Shown one piece after another: positions 38,260 to 43,091 of a DNA stretch of 43,091 nt (position 1 is the first letter of the stretch; every line of letters begins with the position of its first letter). The notes beneath the pieces are model-generated. The model was not told where the DNA came from. It ran no database searches and worked only from the letters and a program-made list of their open reading frames with translations. Source of the DNA: Entamoeba histolytica HM-1:IMSS (lineage: Eukaryota; Evosea; Mastigamoebida; Endamoebidae); assembly GCF_000208925.1 (NCBI RefSeq), contig NW_001914998.1, positions 1 through 43,091 on the forward strand, given 5' to 3'. A program made the position numbers and the translations under genes.

Positions 38260-40368
38260 TTAACATCTTTCAAATACATGATATAATTTGGCTATATCTG
38301 CAATATGAGTAATAACAACATTCTCATATGATTGTTGTGGGATTAACATTGTTTTAATATATGGCAATAATAAATGTTCAACCATTTTATTTAAATCTAT
38401 TACTGACATATCTGTTGGTAAAATTGAATAATATTTTCCAATATTTATTGCAATTTCTTTTAAACAACTTATCTCATCATCCCATTTTATTTCTGAAAAT
38501 AAAGAAATAAAAAATGGAAAAGCAGAAGCAGTTGGTAAATATCCAGGAAGAATATCAGGAAGTGTTGTAATTTCTCCATTTTCAGTGATAGTAATAGCGA
38601 AATATTCAAACAATAAAGAGCGATGTTGAATTAATTGATTTTTAATAAATTGTTGTTTTTCATCATTTAATTTAGTAACATCAAGTAATTGATTAATAGT
38701 AAGTTTAGGTTCTATTTCTATTATATTAAATGAAGCAAATGAATAAATAACTTGTTGATAAACAAGGTCTTGAATAATAGTAGGAATATGAATTAAAAAC
38801 ATAGTTGTACTAGATTGAATTATTCCATATGATGTATCAATCATTCCAACTAATGTACTTTCATTTAATATTGGAATCATATCAATATTAACATTTTCTT
38901 TTTCAAATTCATTTCTTAATTTGGTTAAACTTGGTAAAAAGTCTTCTTTAAATTTATTTGGTCTTCTTTTTATAACTTCAATATGAATTTTATTATTCTC
39001 TTTTTCTTTCTTTGTGATTTTTTTGAGTGAAGTATTATGTTTTAAACTTTCTGGTTGTTTTGGTACTTTTGTTGATGTTTCATTACTTTCTTCTTTTAAA
39101 ACATTTCTATTTAACTCATTTTCCTCTTCTTCTTCATTTTCTTTTTCTTTTTTTCTTTGTATTTTAAAAGGAGATTTAATTTCTTCGTTATGTTCAATTT
39201 GTATTTCTTCATTATTACAAGTTGATTTTCCAATTGAATATTGAGACCTTGTATTTTGTAATACCTTTTTTCTATCATCATCAATATAAGAAAGTAATGA
39301 AGTAGAAGTAGAATCAACTCTATTAAAATATTTTTCTTGTTGAATATTTGGCATTGGTTGTGTTTTAATTTGAGAAGGAGGAAAACTTCTTGTTTGAGAG
39401 AATTCAATGATAATTGAATTAAGAAATTTATCTATTTGATTAATTAATTTTTCTTCTTCTAATAGTCTTATAGCAGTTTTACTTGGATTAACATTACAAT
39501 CAATTCTTTCTTTATTAACATTAATAGACAAATAAACAAAATAATTGACTTTAGGTAAATATTCATCATAAATTCTTTCAATAACTTTTTTAAGTCCAAT
39601 GTGTTCGATAAATCTATCATTAACAAAAAATATCATTTTATTTTTTTTACCTTGAAATATTGAATTACTTAAATAACATATCATTTGAAATGGTGGTTCT
39701 AAACATTGATAAGAATATTGTTGAAGATTATTTGAAATATTTGTTGTGAAGATTTTACTTATATTCTTTAGTATTGTTGAATGTTTTTCTGTTTTAATTT
39801 CACATACTGATGTTCCTGCTTTTCTAAGTGTAAATGCAATGGTTGCTTTATGAATTGCATAGTCCCCAATTATCGAAATGATTTTTTTATATTCTTCTGT
39901 TTCTTTCATTGATTTTTTTCTTAACATTTTATCAAATAAATTATTAACAATTACAGTTGTTCCTATACTACAAGCAAGAGGAATTGGATTTTCTGTTATT
40001 TGTCCATTTTGAAATACAACTTTATAACCAATTTCACTTGTAGCAGTTCTACTTATAATAGTCACTTTACCAACATATGTCATACATGACAATGCTTCTC
40101 CTCGATATCCATATGTATCTCCTTCAATACTTTTACTTGTTGTATATCTTCCTCCTAATACTTTTAAGTCTTCAAGTGAAATACCACATCCATCATCTGT
40201 TACAACAATACTTTCTAATCCTCCTTTTCCAATACTTATAATAATAGATGAACAATGTGCATCAATAGAATTTTCAATTAATTCTTTGACTACATTAAAC
40301 GGTCTTTGAATAACTTCTCCAGCACCAATTTTATTAATAGTAGTTTGGTCTAATCTTTTTATTTTCAT
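38260..40368 (-). CDS. MLH1: DNA mismatch repair protein MLH1 (MutL homologue)
   Basis: 702 residues. It acts in the nucleus with a PMS-type partner downstream of MutS complexes. The N-terminal GHKL ATPase has KIGAGEVIQRP, ELIENSIDAH with the catalytic Glu, DDGCGI, and YTTSKS followed by YGYRGEAL. A MutL transducer domain follows (FFVNDRFIEH, then INVNKERIDCNVNPSK). A low-complexity charged linker lies at about 330-470. The C-terminal dimerisation domain ends in VFERC. The FERC terminus is the hallmark of MLH1 and separates it from PMS1/PMS2. The nuclease metal motif DQHA of PMS2 is absent, as expected for MLH1. It follows TRMO on the same strand with a 74-bp gap. No intron. Confidence 0.96.
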   Translation of the reverse strand: MKIKRLDQTTINKIGAGEVIQRPFNVVKELIENSIDAHCSSIIISIGKGGLESIVVTDDGCGISLEDLKVLGGRYTTSKSIEGDTYGYRGEALSCMTYVGKVTIISRTATSEIGYKVVFQNGQITENPIPLACSIGTTVIVNNLFDKMLRKKSMKETEEYKKIISIIGDYAIHKATIAFTLRKAGTSVCEIKTEKHSTILKNISKIFTTNISNNLQQYSYQCLEPPFQMICYLSNSIFQGKKNKMIFFVNDRFIEHIGLKKVIERIYDEYLPKVNYFVYLSINVNKERIDCNVNPSKTAIRLLEEEKLINQIDKFLNSIIIEFSQTRSFPPSQIKTQPMPNIQQEKYFNRVDSTSTSLLSYIDDDRKKVLQNTRSQYSIGKSTCNNEEIQIEHNEEIKSPFKIQRKKEKENEEEEENELNRNVLKEESNETSTKVPKQPESLKHNTSLKKITKKEKENNKIHIEVIKRRPNKFKEDFLPSLTKLRNEFEKENVNIDMIPILNESTLVGMIDTSYGIIQSSTTMFLIHIPTIIQDLVYQQVIYSFASFNIIEIEPKLTINQLLDVTKLNDEKQQFIKNQLIQHRSLLFEYFAITITENGEITTLPDILPGYLPTASAFPFFISLFSEIKWDDEISCLKEIAINIGKYYSILPTDMSVIDLNKMVEHLLLPYIKTMLIPQQSYENVVITHIADIAKLYHVFERC

Positions 40369-40442
40369 TATTTATTTTAATTAGTTTTATTTTCTTTTTA
40401 TTTTCTTTTTTATTTTAAATTGAGGTTTTAAATTTAATTCAA

Positions 40443-41408
40443 TTATTTCTTTATTTTAGAATATTTACCAGGACATTCTATATATTCAATATCAATTACT
40501 CTTATCCCTTTCTCTTCATAACAAAATATAATATTTGTTTTATCTATTAAAACTCCATATCTTTTAATTTCATGTTTTGATTGCATATGAACACTTCTAA
40601 TATCAAGTGATAATACTTCTTTTATAACTTCAATATATTCTTCAATACTTTTATAAAACTCTAACTTATTAATTAATTCTTTCATTTTTGGTATTACTTT
40701 TTCATCAATTTCAACATTAATTTTTTCTGCATGAGATGAACGACACAACCATTCTGGTTGTTTGATTTGTTCTATTGGTATAGAATCTGCAAAAATATAT
40801 GGTTTAATATCAATAATTGGTGTTCCTTCTACAAGATCTATTCCTTTTAGATATAATTTATTATTCTCAAATTTATCAATTAATGAAACAGTTAATCCAA
40901 TATTATTTGGTCTATGTGGTGATCTTGTTGTAAAAACTGATGTTTTTTTCCCTCGTTTAGGTGGATGGACTAATGGGTGATAAGCATGATTCTTATTTAA
41001 ATGAAATTTAAATAAAATAATTAAATGGGAATATTCTTCTATTCCTTTCACTGCTACTTCTGGTATTACCCATTTTTCAAATTCAATATATGCTCGTGTT
41101 GTTGGAGACAAAAGTCCTTGTCTTGGAGTTCCATTTAATTCTGAAAATATTGAATGAACATGTCCAATCACACGATATGTAATATAATCATTTTTTACTA
41201 CAGACTGTAGCATCTGCAATCGTTTAGGTTTTTGTGGTGGTAATGATGTTATACTTTCATGTAAAAATTCTTTTACAAATTCTTCTGTTAATTTAATAAT
41301 TTGATCTATTATCTCTTCTGACTCTTTTAAAATTGTTTCTAAATCAGATGGATATCCATGGCTATGTAATAGGTATTCATAAAATGAATATGTTGTGTCT
41401 TCTGACAT
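40443..41408 (-). CDS. TRMO: tRNA (adenine-37 N6)-methyltransferase, TrmO/TsaA family
   Basis: 321 residues. The TrmO domain spans about 76-230. Motifs are YRVIGHVHSIF, TPRQGLLSP, AYIEFEKWV, GIEEYSHLIILFKFH, and VHPPKRGKKTSVFTTRSPHRPNNIGLT split over two strands (the signature of the family is SPHRPNNIG). Then comes DLVEGTPIIDIKPYI. The enzyme uses S-adenosylmethionine to N6-methylate t6A at tRNA position 37. The catalytic fold is a single-sheet beta-barrel unlike Rossmann methylases. An N-terminal helical extension (1-75) and a C-terminal part (230-321, IDEKVIPKMKELINKLEF) are present as in eukaryotic members. It is the upstream neighbour of MLH1 on the same strand. Confidence 0.9.
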   Translation of the reverse strand: MSEDTTYSFYEYLLHSHGYPSDLETILKESEEIIDQIIKLTEEFVKEFLHESITSLPPQKPKRLQMLQSVVKNDYITYRVIGHVHSIFSELNGTPRQGLLSPTTRAYIEFEKWVIPEVAVKGIEEYSHLIILFKFHLNKNHAYHPLVHPPKRGKKTSVFTTRSPHRPNNIGLTVSLIDKFENNKLYLKGIDLVEGTPIIDIKPYIFADSIPIEQIKQPEWLCRSSHAEKINVEIDEKVIPKMKELINKLEFYKSIEEYIEVIKEVLSLDIRSVHMQSKHEIKRYGVLIDKTNIIFCYEEKGIRVIDIEYIECPGKYSKIKK

Positions 41409-43091
41409 CTTTAAGATTACCTTTTTTCAGTTTAAAAATAAAAAACATTTTTTATTTTATTATTTAAATGTTATTAAAAACGTTAATTGTTATTTTGTTA
41501 TTTTTTTTAATGGTATTTATATCAAAATTTTTTATTTCTTTTTCTTATACTTTAATTTCATTGTCTTTTAAAATTTACTTAATGCTTTTATATTAAAACT
41601 ACTCTTTTGTTATTTTATTCATTCTTAAATATTTATACACTTCTCTTTTTTTATCAAATAGTTTTTATTTATTACAATTCAAATTTGAGTTTTATACAAA
41701 GAGAAAAATATCTACTATATTGAAAATAGTATCTTTTATTTCTATTATAACTTTTCTATGAAAAAATCCAATTTTAAACAATAAATTACATTTCTATAAA
41801 CTTTTCATTGTAAAACCATTTAATTTTTTTGTCTTTTTAATAATTATTATTCATCTGTATATAAAAATAGTTAATGAAGTATTAATAAAACTCTTGTCTA
41901 TTATTAAGTGCATTGTAGAGAATATTCACATTACATCACATTCTTACTATAAATTCAAATGAATATATTTAAGTGTAGGAGAAAATAATGTTCTATGAAC
42001 ATACATTAGGTTTTTAATTACAACGTTTCTAACATCTTTTGTCTTGTTATTTTCATTTTTAATTCATTTATTAATTTAATACTCTCTTCAATTACTTACA
42101 GGTTTATTGAAATGATTATTGATTTGTTTTATCATACCCTATTTTCTTTAGTCTATTTTTCTTTATTTTTTTCAATAACCTCTATTATATTTAACTAATT
42201 AATTATAACTAATTTCTTTCAATTATTATTCTATGTCTTTATTTTATTTAAATACATTATCCTTTCTTTATATTCATTTCTTCTTATTCTGTATTCTTTA
42301 TTTTGCATTATTGTAGTTTCTTTCATTTTCATAACCATTGTTATTATTGTTATTATCATCATTGGTATGTATTTATTATCAATGCATTTATGTTTCTCGG
42401 TTTCTTTTATTTTTCTTTATCATATTGATTGTTTTGTATTATTTATATTGTTCTTCTTACTCTATATTATTTATCTTTTTCATATTTTTTTATTTCATCT
42501 GGGTACGAAAATTAGCAAAGAAAAAATGCATCTAAATAATTTACAAAAAAGAAAAAAGATGAAAAAAAATTTGCATCCATAGAATTTTCCATTTATTATA
42601 TTTTGCTCCTAAAATAAAAAAAAAATAAAAAAAATATGATAAATACAGAATATGTAAATATTTATGTTTATATTTTATGATCATTTATATTTTGTATGAA
42701 ATATTAATGAAGTAGATTATTTGATGAATCATATTCATATTTATTCTTTTGTTTATATGTTATTTATCTATCGTATTTTTATATATTTATATTTATATTT
42801 ATTTCTCTGTTTATATTATTTATATCATTGTGTTATTCTTATTATCTATATATTAGTACCTTCTTCTTATTTTATTATTTTTATGTTTATATTATTTAGA
42901 TTTTCTTATTGTTATTCTTTTCTATTTAGATGTATATGTTTATTCATCTTTATCATTTTTATATTATTATCATTTATATCTATTTTCATTTTATATTTAT
43001 TCTGTTTTATATTAATATTAAATTTATCTTTTATACTTTTCTCTATTATTATATCATTTATATCTATTTTCAATTTATATTTATTTTCATT
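41409..43091. other. Gene-free T-rich region to the end of the window, 1.7 kb
   Basis: 5' flank of TRMO and beyond. The plus strand is strongly T-rich with TTTAT and TATTT words. Plus-strand frames at 42338-42582 are hydrophobic low-complexity reads with no protein character. Near the right edge a 33-base sequence occurs twice, listed separately. Confidence 0.5.
42971..43088 (+). repeat. Directly repeated T-rich segment, 85 bp apart
   Basis: CATTTATATCTATTTTCA begins at 42971 and again at 43056. In both copies it is followed by (T or A)TTTATATTTATT; one mismatch is seen over about 33 bases. It may be two units of an array that continues past the window. Confidence 0.6.

Noticed and set aside
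42338..42582. Two plus-strand frames looking like small membrane proteins
   Set aside because: They overlap in different frames of T-rich simple sequence and have only composition-driven hydrophobicity.

Overview
The window is typical of the nuclear genome of a parasitic amoeba of the genus Entamoeba, most likely the E. histolytica / dispar / nuttalli group. Base composition is extremely AT-rich in both genes and spacers. Genes are compact and mostly intronless. The three introns that can be placed are short (44 to 63 bp) and start with GTTTGT or GTATGT. TATTTAA-like boxes lie 27 to 45 bases before some start codons. The gene content is also characteristic of Entamoeba: TLDc proteins, a BspA-like leucine-rich-repeat protein, a flavodiiron protein, a secreted alpha-amylase, and many Ras-superfamily regulators. 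No prokaryotic mobile element, CRISPR array, rRNA or tRNA was recognised.

Layout. 1-7 kb is gene-dense: the 3' end of an ATR-type checkpoint kinase, a Rab GTPase with one intron, a convergent Rac/Rho GTPase, an RRM + zinc-knuckle + RS splicing factor in three exons, translation factor eIF5, a sphingomyelin-synthase-family membrane protein and a two-repeat Myb factor. 7-12.5 kb is sparse: a coiled-coil TLDc protein, a 72-aa Q/A/M-rich protein and a possible coding relic. 12.5-17.1 kb holds the secreted amylase, a histidine-phosphatase-family enzyme and the first member (A) of an unrecognised paralogue family. 18.6-24.7 kb holds a 1214-aa RasGEF with a degenerate RhoGAP-like region, a repeat-bearing TLDc-like protein and a coiled-coil/basic protein. 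26-32 kb holds the BspA-like protein, a possible coding relic, a small helix-turn-helix protein, the flavodiiron protein and a TLDc-like protein with a myristoylation-type N-terminus. 33.7-41.4 kb holds a two-TM protein, paralogues B and C of the unrecognised family (divergently transcribed), a bZIP-like protein, MLH1 and a TrmO-type tRNA methyltransferase. 41.4-43.1 kb has no recognisable gene.

The genes do not form an operon-like pathway. Themes are signalling by small GTPases (Rab, Rac, RasGEF/RhoGAP), genome maintenance (ATR, MLH1), RNA and translation (SR protein, eIF5, TrmO), and carbohydrate and oxygen handling (amylase, flavodiiron protein). There are also several lineage-specific families. 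The most novel-looking items are the A/B/C paralogue family, the RasGEF with a lysine where the RhoGAP arginine finger should be, the sphingomyelin-synthase homologue with Asn in place of a catalytic His, and the bZIP-like protein without the invariant Asn. All functional calls rest on motif recognition by eye; no database search was run.
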